A stretch of 64,000 bases of DNA, taken from the NCBI RefSeq assembly GCF_000002985.6, contig NC_003284.9, forward strand, positions 2,976,001-3,040,000. The letters run 5' to 3'. Both the position numbers and the translations under genes were made by a program. Of this stretch, positions 1 to 11,200 are shown piece by piece. The notes beneath the pieces are model-generated. The model ran no database searches. It was given only the letters and a program-made list of their open reading frames with translations, and was not told the origin of the DNA. This stretch comes from Caenorhabditis elegans (taxonomy: Eukaryota > Nematoda > Chromadorea > Rhabditida > Rhabditidae). Every line of letters starts with the position of its first letter. The stretch's first letter is position 1.

Positions 1-472
1 AAGTTTCCGCATACTTGAATAAAATTTCTAAAAGGAATCAGAGAAAGTTGAGCTTCAACTCTTTGAACCGTGAAGCTGCAAATATTTTTTCAAAATATTT
101 TCGCTGGCTCCAAGCAAAATTTTTAAAAGAGCAAAAGAGCAAATTCTGAAAAGAGAAGAAAACAAAAAAAAACGAAAAACGTCGCCACTTCATTTTCATG
201 CGTGGTTTCAAATCTCATAAAATCCTTCTTTTCAGCTGCACAAACCGATTAATTGCAGTCAACGATGCCCTCGTCCACGCGTGTATGGGTTTCAATGTCC
301 TCGTCCCGCATTCTCATTTTCGTTTCTATCCTCTTTTTTCCAATTTTTTTTTCGGTCAAAGCTACTCCGTCTCTTCCTTCTTTAAACCTCATTTTCTTAG
401 CTCCCGTATTGCGATAAAATTGTTAATATTTTTTACTATTTTTTTCCAGAATCTCCAAATGAGTGATTATCA
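1..472 (+). promoter_or_regulatory. Upstream region and 5' UTR of the AMPK gamma gene
   Basis: No convincing coding sequence is seen here. A pyrimidine-rich acceptor (TTTTTTTCCAG) ends at about 449, so either a 5' UTR exon or a trans-splice site lies just before the start codon. An in-frame TGA at 464-466 supports ATG 473 as the start for any message beginning at this acceptor. Promoter elements were not identified. Confidence 0.4.
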
Positions 473-3400
473 ATGAATAACACAACGGGCAGACTTAGGC
501 GCAATAAGGCCACAACTTTTGAATCTCCAAGCATTCCAAAAGGTGAGGTTAAACTGAATTTGTGATAATAATTGAATTTCAACCCAACAAAATGTGCATA
601 AAAGAGTTTCCTTTTTATTATCCAACTCGGAAAAATTGAGAAGACATTTTTTGTCACATTCCTAACTTTCCGTAATTCTTGTTCTTTGAATATACATTTC
701 CTGAATGAATTTCCTGTAAAAAATGAAGTTTTCATCATTAGCGGCAGAGTAGCGTCAGTAGGAATTTTGTCAAAATTGACTTATTCACAGGTACTACCTT
801 ATTCAAAATTCACAGGCCCACTAATACAAAACAACTTAATATTTTAATAAAACACTCCAAAAAAATTGTGAATTTTCAAACTTCCGGCATTATTTTATTT
901 GTTAATTGCCACGAATAATCAAAGCTAAATTAAAATATCAACATTTCAAAATTTCTTTAAATCAACTTCGTAATTCTCTTTTTTTTTTTGAAAAAAAATT
1001 TTTTTCTAATCATTTTTTGTTAAGAAAATTTTTTTTTTATTTTTTTAAATTTTTTTAAAATTGAATTTTTGTCAATCATACATGACATATATACCTGAAC
1101 ATACACTGCGAGAAAAAGCGCACAACTCTCTTCCTCAACTTCAGGATCATATATTCCATTTCAGCATTCTTCGATCTCCAACACCATTTTATATTCAGCA
1201 AGAGAAAGGCTCCGGTGGACGGCATTGAAGCTATTCAACGAGATGGGGCATCTATAAGGTTTGTTTGATAATCTGAAAAGGCATTTTTCTTCCAGAGAAA
1301 AACATCTTTCACTTTTTGCAGTGAACACGCTGTTGTAAAGTATGCAAACGATGAAAGACCGGATGAGAAAGAAAAACAAGATCTCGAGAATATGTTCAAA
1401 ACAGTTTTAAGGATAGGAGTTCGTAAGTATCAATTAGAAAAATTGCTCCTCAGGTGCTAAAATGGCCAAATGTCATAGTTAAACGTTACAAAAAAATTTT
1501 TTGAAAAACTTTTTATTGGCAGTCAAAAAGTGACAACAACTGAGTTTTTGCCGATTTTTTTTCAAATAATTTCATGCTCGAAGCCTTACAATGTTAAAAT
1601 ATTAATATTTTAAACTTTAATTTAATTCTTTTTTTAAAATTTAATCCTTATTAAAAAATATTCTTCCGAAACAGTAGCAAGAACTGAGATTTTTCCAATT
1701 TACAAAAAATCATAAAAAGTTAGACAATTTTTTTAAATTATGTTCACTATGATATTTAGTAATCGGGTTGCCAAGAACATACCTTCAACAATTCCAGAAA
1801 ATTCCGATATCGTGTACACACATCTACTACAATTATCACAATGCTATGAGGCCATGGCTAGGAACAACAAACTTATCGTTTTCACAAATGACATATCAGT
1901 ACGGAAAGCATTCAACGGTTTAATTTATAATTGTGAGTGATTGGAAACAAAAAAGTTCCAGCAAAATAACTGATTTAGGCATGCGCACAGGCTTAGTTGC
2001 TGATTCACAAACACTGGAGATTACCGGAGTTCTTTCGGTTACGGACTTCATTATGGTATTTGTTCATTGTTGAATCTGTTTTTGGGTATAACTTCCAACT
2101 AGGACTGGTAGTTAGGCTCAAAATGTGCTCATATTATGACTTGCATGAAAGGCAGGCGCGGTTTCAGGGCCTGACACCTGCCTCCAACCTGCCCGTTTTA
2201 CGCCGGCCTCTCCCCTCATTTTGCGCTATTGCGAGAATTCAAAAGCTTGGTATTTACACCACATAGTGCGAATGATGGTTCTTTTGCCACGGCCGACATT
2301 TTTGGGGTTCCGCGCCGCACTATGCCGTTCTGCATGAATGCTTGAGTTTATAGTTTATAAGTTACAAACGAAATTTGTAATAAAATATCTCAAAACTGTT
2401 TCAAAAAATTTTTTATGACCGTTCAAAACTTTGAAAAAATACCTAATTTTAGCTACATTCTTCAATTTTGGTCATTTTTCTATATCGCAATAACGTGAGA
2501 TAAATTACCAAAAATTTGCAATAAAGGCTAATATTTATTAAAGCCAACTTCTGACCGCTGCGAAACGGCAAAAATGTCAAGATTTTAGTGACCCTTTTTT
2601 TCAAAATTTCAAAATTTTTTAGTAGTTTCAATACGAAAAAACGTTCGTTTCATTGCATTTTGAGCCTATACGTTGAAATTACCCTGTACCGTTACTCCTC
2701 CTTTTATATGACACTTTTAGATTTTTTTTTGGAAAGGTGATCCAAAACTTGTAATCTTTTAAAATTTTTCAGGTTTTAATGATGTTGTGGAAATATCGAG
2801 AAAATTTGGATGAGCTTAAGGGGACTCCACTGAGCCACGAGGATTTTCGGCAAATGGATATTGCTTATATGCCCATATCTAGATGGAAAGGTATTATTTT
2901 ATAATATACTATTGACCCATTCACTATGACTTTTTTCAAGGATGTCTTGAAACGAAAGGACAATTAAAGCCATTCATCAATATTGGTTTGAAGGAGAGCA
3001 TTTTTCGCGCTGTTGAATTGCTCACTAAATATAGAATTCATCGACTTCCCGTCATGGATGAGAAGACGGGAGATTGTGCGTACATATTGACACATCGTAG
3101 GATATTACACTACATTTGGAAGCATGTATGGATTTTGTTTTCTTGTGTCTTCTTCATATTTAAAAGGATTTGATTTCAGTGTGCTCTACTACCAAAGCCG
3201 GAATGTTTGAGTCAACGAGTAGTGGACCTGGAAATAGGATCGTGGAAAAACTTGATATTTGTTAGTCGATGATTGTTTTGGAATACAAAGACCAGCAAAA
3301 ACATTTTCAGGCAAACGAACAAACACCGCTGATCGAATGCCTCGACATGTTGATTGACAATAACATCAGTGGTATTCCAATAGTTCAGAAAAATACTTTG

Positions 3401-4902
3401 AAAGTAAGCTGTCTGATGTAGAACAGGGTTCCAAAAATCTGACTTTTTTGAAAATGGAAAAAATAAAATTGTGATTTCAGAATTTTTATAACTCTAGATT
3501 AAATTATTTTAAAAGTGGAGTAACGCTAAATACACTTCTAACAATCCAAAACAACAGAATATCATGATAAAACCCTCCAAACATTTTAAAGTTTTTTTTT
3601 TAATTTCAAGTCAAAGTTTTTGCAAATCGCCAAATTTTTGAAAAAAAAATTATGAGCTTTTAAGGAAATCCAGAGCGATTTTTTGGATGTTGCGATGTTT
3701 CGGATGCCTAGAATGTTTTAACACTCATAATTAAGATGAAGTTAAAGTATAAATATCGTTTAAAAAAACAAATTTTTCGGTAGAATTTCAAAATTATGAG
3801 TGGCAAAAACTGAGTAATTTGTCGCTTTTTTACAGTGAATTAAAAATTTCCAAAATTTTTTTGAAATGTTTTACCGTAATATTCAGTCACTTTGGCACCA
3901 TAGGAGTGGTTTTAAACATGTTTCATACTGCCAATACCTTAACATAATATTTATAACTGTAAAAATTGTTTTTCTAAATGTTTTATGATTATACCAAATT
4001 TTGCAAAAGTTTAAAAACTAAAGATTAAAAAGGATTAAAGGACGATCCGTTCTTCAAGTGCTATGCGCTGCGGATCTGGGATTCAGGTACACTGCCTGGT
4101 GGTGATCCCTCTGGGCTGTAATTTAAGCCACGTCCTAGCCGGGGACTGTGGCCGATAATCCAGTCGTGGATTGCTCCACTTCCCAATAGAGGCTGGGTGA
4201 ACCTAGGGAGTGAGGCCGAACTTGAACTCGTGACCTCCAGACTGCTAGCGGCCACCACTACCGACTGAGCTATCTGCCCCCTGGGTTAATTAATTCTAAA
4301 TTTCTGAGCAAATAAGTAGTCTAGTTTTGACATTTTTGTCGGTTTCATTTTTGGTATTTTTCAGACATTTTACCACAAAATGAATATACTCAAGAAAACT
4401 TTATAAACATTATTTTTTTTTATCAATAATGAGATATTCTTCGATATTTTTCAATTTTTTTTTCAATTTTAGGTTCTTGAAGTGTACACCAGATTTGACG
4501 CCGCGTCAGCCGCATTTTCCGACCACATTGATCTCAGTGTTTCTGTAACCAGAGCAATTCAAGAAAGAGACTATCAAAATGTATGGGATAGGTTAAACTA
4601 TTTAATATTCAATTTGTGTGGTTTTTAGGGAATTCGTCGTGATGGAGTTGTCACTGCAAACTACACTACCACTTTATGGTCCCTCATTGAAATTTTCATC
4701 GACAAAAACGTTCATCGGATTTTTATGGTTGACGACCGCACAATTCTGAAAGTGAGATTAACTTTCGGGGTTTTTTAAAAAAATTTTTCATGCTACATTT
4801 TTATTACAGGGAATAATTTCATTGTCCGATGTGATAGAATTCCTGGTTCTCCGTCCGACTAAGAAGAATGGTGTTACAACCGGTGAACCAATGGAAAAGT
4901 GA
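473..4902 (+). CDS. aakg-3: AMP-activated protein kinase gamma subunit (CBS domains)
   Basis: Regulatory, adenine-nucleotide-binding subunit of the AMPK heterotrimer, acting in energy sensing. My model has 12 exons that keep phase throughout: 473-542, 1165-1258, 1322-1422, 1798-1932, 1979-2055, 2773-2890, 2941-3125, 3180-3260, 3311-3403, 4473-4580, 4629-4751 and 4810-4902, giving 425 aa. The CBS-repeat region starts around exon 4 (VYTHLLQLSQCYEAM, then NKLIVFTNDISVRKAF) and the CBS hallmarks recur, for example ELLTKYRIHRLPVMD, DNNISGIPIV and NVHRIFMVDD followed by GIISLSDVIEFLV. This order and spacing match metazoan AMPK gamma. The assignment to aakg-3 rests on recall of its position beside osm-5 on X, not on a search. 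The family call is firm; the exact paralogue is less sure. Exon 4 uses the AATTCCAG acceptor, because the alternative at 1759 breaks phase. The 1.07-kb intron 9 carries a tRNA-derived repeat. Confidence 0.88.
1440..1725. repeat. Dispersed intronic repeat ('gtgccaaaatgaccaaatatc' family)
   Basis: This block resembles stretches near 3500-3960, 11630-11800, 44640-45120, 47280-47650 and 63090-63640. They share a 'gtggagtaac/gc' motif, a 'caccaaaatg-ccaaatatcat' motif and a run resembling 'tttttatgattttttgaaa' followed by 'atctcagtttttgcca'. It lies in aakg intron 3. Copies are degenerate and boundaries approximate. Confidence 0.5.
2130..2335. repeat. Dispersed GC-rich repeat, copy 1
   Basis: A GC-rich island inside aakg intron 5. 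Its right part (ggttccgcgccgcactat) is the reverse complement of the centre of the repeat at 57600-57795 (atagtgcggcacggaacc), and both carry a 'gtcggccg' motif. This marks a shared mobile family, class unknown. Confidence 0.5.
4030..4282 (-). mobile_element. tRNA-derived SINE-like element, copy A
   Basis: Read on the minus strand the element begins with GGGGGCAGATAGCTCAGTC, which fits a pol III A box, followed by a B-box-like GGTCACGAGTTCAAGTTC at tRNA spacing. It then continues into about 180 nt of non-tRNA tail (with CAGTGTACCTGA and GCACTTGAAGAACGGATCGT). A tRNA head plus an unrelated tail is the plan of a SINE. The head matches the element at 20635-20755 and the tail matches 59035-59200. 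It sits in aakg intron 9. Confidence 0.6.
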
Positions 4903-5089
4903 TTTAAGACAACAACAACTCTGTGTCATATGCATCTCATGACTAGGCCCGTCTGCTTTAATTTTTGAATTACATCATATCTCATAATTTCTGTTTTAAT
5001 TTGAAATTAAAAAAAAAAACAATTTTTTTCACTTGGCAGATTCGGCTGTGAATATCATCATAAATTCAGGGTAAATCCGCAAAAGTTAA

Positions 5090-5262
5090 AGTATTATGGG
5101 ACCATGAGATCATGAGAATGCCTATTTACTGGCGCGAAAATATTGGCAGGCCGCGGCAGCGAGAGAGCATGTGGCGAAGAGAGACGCAGGTCCCTTCGCT
5201 ACAAGATATTTGCCGCCAAGTAGGCATTCTCATGATCTCATGGTTCCATAATAGTAGTGCCA
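5090..5262. mobile_element. Foldback (palindromic) MITE-like element, copy 1
   Basis: The ends are inverted repeats: 'ccatgagatcatgagaatgc' on the left, and its near-exact reverse complement 'gcattctcatgatctcatgg' on the right. The inner part has gaagagagacgcaggtcccttcg. A diverged copy with the same ends and core lies at 33816-33985. No coding capacity, so a non-autonomous element. Confidence 0.7.
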
Positions 5263-6055
5263 CAATCTCACCAGATTCTAAAGTGTCTCATTAAAGGCGC
5301 ATAGAGTTATTCAGATCAGTCTCAGCGTGCAAAAGATTTATTAAAGTTTTATTGTTGGAAACTTTAGTTTTGAAAATTGATTTTTATCGATTTTTTTGCG
5401 GGAAACCGCATAAAATTAATTTTTAAAAAACGTAAAGATGGAGTAGCGCCCGCCATAATTTTCAAGCATCATAGTAAACCTTTTTTAACAAACAAATTGT
5501 AAACTTTCTATTTACTGTCAACTCAATTTTTGCCACTCATAATATTGGAGCAGACCAAAAACAAAAATTCTATAACTTTTATACTTTAAGTTTGTTTCAA
5601 ATGTTCGTGTTAAGACTTTCTAGGGGTCGGATTATGCGAAATTGATTTTGACTGGATTTTTTAAATTCTAAAATGATATTCGGTTGTTAACACTACTCCA
5701 TCTCAAAAAAAACTATTGTGTTTTACTACAGCTTTAAGTGTGAATACCATCACAGTATGAATTAATTTTACGTCCATAAAAAAGCCAAATCAAAGTACAG
5801 AGAATGTCTAACTATGCAATCCCCCAAGTTCACTAAAACGTGATCTCGTGTGACATGAGTACACAATTGGTATGTACTACAGAGCGCGGATATTTACTTT
5901 TGTGAAGGAAGAGCTACACGCAAAAAGAAGGATGATACGGTTTTGACACCCGGGGCGGAGAACACTGACAGCTTATACTTCACCCCAACAACCTTCCGTA
6001 TTGAGCAAAAGTGAAAACCATTATTCACAAACCCCACCACTTTCACTTTGAAACA

Positions 6056-8035
6056 ATGCTTGCTCTTATTCCATTCGCTATGCTTCAAGCGATTCACACT
6101 GTTAATGGTACGGTACCTCGTTGGTTTTCAGTTCAAAATTTGCCACTTCTATTTCCAGCTGTTGGATACATTCCTCTCGAGACCAATAGTCTGATGAGAA
6201 CTGTGGTTGGTTACGGTTCCACGTGTGATGCTCAGGCAGAAAACAAGATTGCTCAATGTTCGGAAGAACTAATTAGCATGGGTGTTTTTAGTGCGCTGGG
6301 AGGAAAACAAACCACCTTATCAGATATGAAATCGCACTCTCAAATTCATTTTGTCCAGATGTGCGGGTAAGTTGGCGGGAGTAACGGTTCTGGGTATATT
6401 GACGTATAGACAAAAAATGCGCCGCTTTTTCGTGAAAAACACTTCTCAAAAAAATTTCAATAAAATATTATACCAGTTCAAAAATTTGAAAAAACAAATG
6501 TGGCCCAATTTTGGCCACTTTTCCGTGTCTCAGCGGTCCGAAGTTAACTTTTTTATGAATAATTATCTTTTATTGCATATTTTGCTTTTTTATCTCTATT
6601 ATTTCGTTGATTAGAGGTGGAGTAAATTTTAAAAATGTTCTTGTTTCAAACAATAGAAAATGAATCATAATGACAAAGAAAAACTGTAACAAAAAGATAA
6701 AAAATTTCTAATCTATTTTTGGATTTTTAAATTTGCAAAAATCAAAGAAACGTCGGAATTAAATTTAAACTCTCGCGCAAATGAGTGACGTCATTTTTAG
6801 ACCTTTTTACGTTTCCTGCCTTCAGCGATTTTTCATGGTTTTTTTCCAATATTTGATTTAAACATCGTTGTCAATTTTTTAAAGATATTTACCCTCAAAA
6901 GTTAGAATTAAAATTATATTATATATTGTCGATTTTTAGGCCAATTTTAAAATTTCCGCAAATTTCTATCCAAAGTTCTCTTCACGGAAAAATGCTTGAA
7001 AATTGACGAACAGTGATACAATATTTCAAAAATTTCAAAAAGATACAATATTTCAAAAATTAAGAAAAATCGATGAATTTAGCCAAAAAAACGCGAAATT
7101 ATCAAAAATGATGTCACTCATTTGCGCGGGAGTTAAAATTTAATTCGGTCGTTTCTTTAATTTTTGCAAAATTGAAAAAATCATAAGAAATTCAAAAAAA
7201 AAATTTTACAGTAGTATTCAGGTAGTACGGTCCATTCTTAGGACCACTGCGACACAAAAATTGGCCTAAATTAAAGCTAAAATTATTCCTTTTTTTAATT
7301 CGAAACTGCCATAAAAAAATTTGAAAACGAGTTTGTTGAGAAGTTTCATTACGAAATTTGTTTATTTGAGCACATTTTGAGTTTATATGCTTCAAATACT
7401 CAGAACCGTTACTCCTATAAATATAATTCTCGCAACATTTTAAAACTTATATCTGGTCTCAGGGCTTATCAAAGATTCAACAACTGCCTCGGAGGGAGCT
7501 ACATCAAACAAGCCTGCTATCCGCACGAACCGCTAAAGTCTCGCTATTCCGTTGTCGATTCAGTCTTGGATTATGTTTGTGGAGAAGGATATCAATGTAT
7601 GACTTAGGAAAATTATCCTGTAAAGCGTAGAATTTGGAAAATTTTCAGCAATGCTCAACAACTGGAATTGCTACTTGTCTGTTGCGGAAAGCAGGGAGAT
7701 TGCAATGTGTGAAGCAAGTTTCACACAATTGGCAAGAAACACTGAACAAATGTACAATGATTATTCGTCAGGAGCCGGAGCATGCTTGTGAGCTTTCATA
7801 TTATAGATTTAATTGACAACTGACAAAAATGGCTTTCAGTGCACTTCAATCATATACCGACTGCATTCGTCCTGCAATTGAAACAACCTGTGGACTTGGC
7901 TCTTTTCTGACAGTTATCCAAGCAGTTGAACGGCCAATTCAAATTTACCTTCCATTCTGTACACTTTCTTCGTCCGCGATCTCATTTGTTCAATCAATCA
8001 TAATTTCTCTTGCTGTTTTCTTGTTTTGCCTATAA
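6056..8035 (+). CDS. Secreted cysteine-rich nematode protein, function unknown
   Basis: Five exons in consistent phase: 6056-6107, 6159-6366, 7463-7596, 7649-7797 and 7840-8035. The N-terminus ([18 protein letters not shown]) is a typical signal peptide. About 12 cysteines are spread over the mature chain (for example [37 protein letters not shown]). The pattern recalls nematode-specific secreted Cys-rich families of the DUF19/T20D4.11 sort, but I cannot confirm this. The C-terminus is hydrophobic ([11 protein letters not shown]), suggesting a GPI signal or a tail anchor. Intron 1 is 51 bp and a multiple of three, so its retention would still leave an open frame. Intron 2 is about 1.1 kb and filled with dispersed repeats. 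It ends 243 bp before osm-5 on the same strand, but osm-5 has its own ciliary promoter, so an operon is unlikely. Confidence 0.72.
6735..7175. mobile_element. Palindromic MITE-like element, copy 1
   Basis: The left end (tttgcaaaaatcaaagaaacg, then cgcaaatgagtgacgtcat) is mirrored on the right (atgatgtcactcatttgcgcg, then cgtttctttaatttttgcaaa). The arms are long and imperfect. A second copy lies at 8473-8803 in osm-5 intron 1, so two members flank the short intergenic space. Confidence 0.65.
7192..7425. repeat. Dispersed repeat ending 'cagaaccgttactcc'
   Basis: Related stretches occur at about 2340-2705, 6370-6620, 48195-48540 and 55080-55260. They share 'gtcgcagcggtcc'-type motifs, 'gccataaaaaaattt', 'gagaagtttcatt-cgaaat' and 'tgagcacattttgagtttata'. 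Here it forms the 3' part of the large intron of the preceding gene. Some false ORFs arise from it. Confidence 0.55.
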
Positions 8036-8162
8036 TTTATTGTTTTGAAATTGAAAGACTCGAACCCCATAACTTAATATTGTCATTGAAAACCCCTCAG
8101 ACCTATACATGTATAAACTATTGCATCTCATTCGGTGTTACACTCTCTCTCTTGCTTACATA

Positions 8163-8176
8163 GTTACTATGGCAAC
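8163..8176 (+). promoter_or_regulatory. X-box (DAF-19/RFX site) of osm-5
   Basis: GTTACTATGGCAAC is a 14-bp imperfect inverted repeat that fits the ciliary X-box consensus RYYNYY-WW-RRNRAC. It starts 115 bp before the osm-5 ATG, the usual distance. It matches my memory of the published osm-5 X-box and is the strongest single support for naming the downstream gene. Confidence 0.93.
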
Positions 8177-8210
8177 GCTCCGCTAGCTTGACGAAAATTG
8201 TTTTCTCTTG

Positions 8211-8224
8211 GGTGCCATGGCAAC
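8211..8224 (+). promoter_or_regulatory. Second X-box-like site upstream of osm-5
   Basis: GGTGCCATGGCAAC differs from the ideal X-box GTTGCCATGGCAAC only in the second base and is nearly palindromic. It lies 35 bp downstream of the known-type X-box and 54 bp before the ATG. It may sit in the 5' UTR, or it may be a real second RFX site. Function is inferred from the motif only. Confidence 0.5.
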
Positions 8225-8277
8225 CAGAACACCAAGCAGCGCACTCTTCTCTATTTCTTCTGAGAACACTTTTCTTA

Positions 8278-11200
8278 ATGGCGAACAGCACTTTTCGTGA
8301 AGATGATGACGATTTTTACGGCGGTTTTGATTCGTATGATAAAGCATATGATATTCAGGTTTGATAATAATTTAAAAATGAATAAGAGTCTATGATTTTT
8401 TGCTATAAATGATAGTATTACTGTACAACAATTTAAACATTTTTTTCTAAATTTTTAAATATTTTTTTCAATTTTGCAAAAACCAAAGAAACGCCCAATA
8501 TGATTATAAATTTCCGCTCAAATGAGTGACGTCACCTTGGTTTTTCTTCATTGTTCTTTTATATCTCATTTGAAACTTTATTTACCAATTTTAAGAGCAT
8601 TTTTCCGACAAAAAAATTGTATGTCAATTTTTAGGTCAATTTTGAAATTTCCGCCAACCGGGTTTCAAATAAAATATAGCAGAAAGTATCTGAAAAACAT
8701 AAATATTTACCCGAAAACGCAAAAATATCAAAAATGACGTCAACTTTTCCGCGCGAATATTAAAATTCAAATGAGACGTTTCTTTGATTTTTGAAAAATT
8801 GAAAAAAAAAGAATCAAAAATTAAGGAACATTTGACCCATTTTTTATAGTTACATTTGGCTATTAGGGCCTATTTTTTATCATTTCAAGCAAAATTTCTA
8901 AATGATTCTACTCCTCCTGTAAATACGCAATAATAAATGTGTTTAATTCAGAACATAACTCAAAATCCACAATTTCAACAAGCCGTTGCTAGGTCGAGCC
9001 ATGGAAGGCGTCCGGTGAGTGACAATTGGAAAATAAACTGTTTTGTATAGTAATTAGAAATTTTTTACCTTAAAGAGAAAAATTTTTAAAACTTCAATCA
9101 AAGGAGAAATTGAGTTTGTGTGTTATTTTGCTTAAAAAATACTAAAACTGACTAAATTTTATGATTAAACTTTTTTTTCTAAAAAATTTTTCCGATTGGT
9201 AAATTTTACCTTGCTGCTCCGGTCCGAAACAGTTTTAAAAAAATCATCAGCAAAAAAAAAAAAAAAAAAAATTTCGGGCAAAGTTGACCTTTTTTTGACT
9301 TTTAAAATCTTTGAAATTTTTTTGAAAATTTTTATTACAATTTATTACAATCTTTTTCTAAGACTGCATCTCAAATGGGATTCCGAGATGCTTCCTCCTC
9401 TTATGGAAAACCGCCGGGAACGATGATGGGAAGTGAGTAACCAACTACATTTTTTTTTTGCAATCAGGATCCGTTCTTTTCAGATCAAAGTCGAATGGGC
9501 GGTCGAACAGCCATGGCTAACAACAATGAACCTGCGAGACCGATGACCGCTGTCCGCGGAGCCGGATATACATCCTTTGCAAATAAAGGTGACATCCGCA
9601 CCGTCCTAAACTATTTGTTCACAGTCACTTTTTTTCAGTTCAAGCCGCAGAAAGACCACTAAGTACCGAGAACTCGGGTGAAAAGTAAGAATATATAGTT
9701 GCGAAATTTAGTTGAAAAATCATGTAACTTGTAGTGGTGAAGAAAAATGTCGGCAGATGGAAAACAAAGTAATGGAAATGCTCCGAGAAAGTATGCTGGC
9801 TAGTGAGAAGAAAAAGTTCAAAGAAGCGCTGGATAAAGCGAAGGAAGCTGGGCGACGTGAAAGAGCAGTTGTGAAGCACAGGGAGCAACAGGGATTGGTA
9901 GAGATGATGAATTTGGATCTAACTTTCACCGTGTTGTTCAACTTGGCTCAGCAATATGAAGCGAATGATATGACTAATGAAGCGCTAAACACTTATGAAA
10001 TCATTGTAAGGAACAAAATGTTCCCAAATTCTGGGAGACTAAAGGTAAATATAAAAGTTTTTCTTAAGGATATGTATGTCCTAACAAAATTTTGGGCTGC
10101 AAAGTTCCACCCATCCAAATTGTGATATGAAATTGTTTCAGTGCATTTTTAATACTTTCAAGTTCTTTAGAATTGCTCCAAATGCTTTTTCTGCATACTT
10201 TTAATAATTTTCAAATTGGTTAGATGTTGGTAAAGATTCTGAAATGTTTTGGAAATTTCCAGTTTTTTTAAAGAGTCAAAATTTCTTAAAATCTCCTAGT
10301 ATATAAAAACAGCGTTTGGAGCAATTCTACAAAGCTTGAAAATATTAGAAATTGTGCTGAAGCAATTTCAGATCAACATTTGAAGGGTTGAGCATTAACA
10401 GTAAAGTAAAATTTTTTCATTATTTTGACTAAGCTTAATATATATTTTTTCAGGTTAATATTGGAAATATTCATTTCCGCAAACGTGAATTCACAAAAGC
10501 TTTGAAATACTACAGGATGGCTTTAGATCAAGTTCCGAGTATTCAAAAAGATACAAGAATTAAAATTCTCAACAATATTGGTGTAACTTTTGTCAGAATG
10601 GGAAGTTATGACGATGCCATAAGCACTTTTGATCATTGTGTGGAAGAAAATCCGAATTTTATTACAGCCCTCAACTTGAGTAGGTTATCACTAGAAATTT
10701 GATTTTTTTTAATGTTATTTTACAGTATTGGTAGCATTTTGCATACAAGACGCAGAAAAAATGAGAGAAGCATTTGTGAAAATGATTGATATTCCTGGGT
10801 TTCCGGATGATGACTACATGAAAGAGAAAGATGATGATGATGTTTTGTTGAATCAGACCTTGAACTCGGATATGCTGAAAAACTGGGAGAAACGGAACAA
10901 GTCGGATGCTGAAAAAGCAATCATTACTGCAGTGAAGATTATTAGCCCGGTTATTGCTCCTGAGTGAGTTTTGAATGTCAGGAAAATACAGAGTAAGATG
11001 ACAAAAAACAATTGAAAATTTTTTTGTCGGTTGTTAAAAATTTTCAACTGAATTTGTGTCGAAAATTCTAGTTTTTTTTTAAACAAAAAAAACCAAGTGA
11101 AAATATTTTTACACTTACAAAAAATTCAGGATAGAAATCATACTTTTTTTTGATAATTTCGAGATCGAATATTCAAACCCAAATTTTTTGTATGTGCAAA

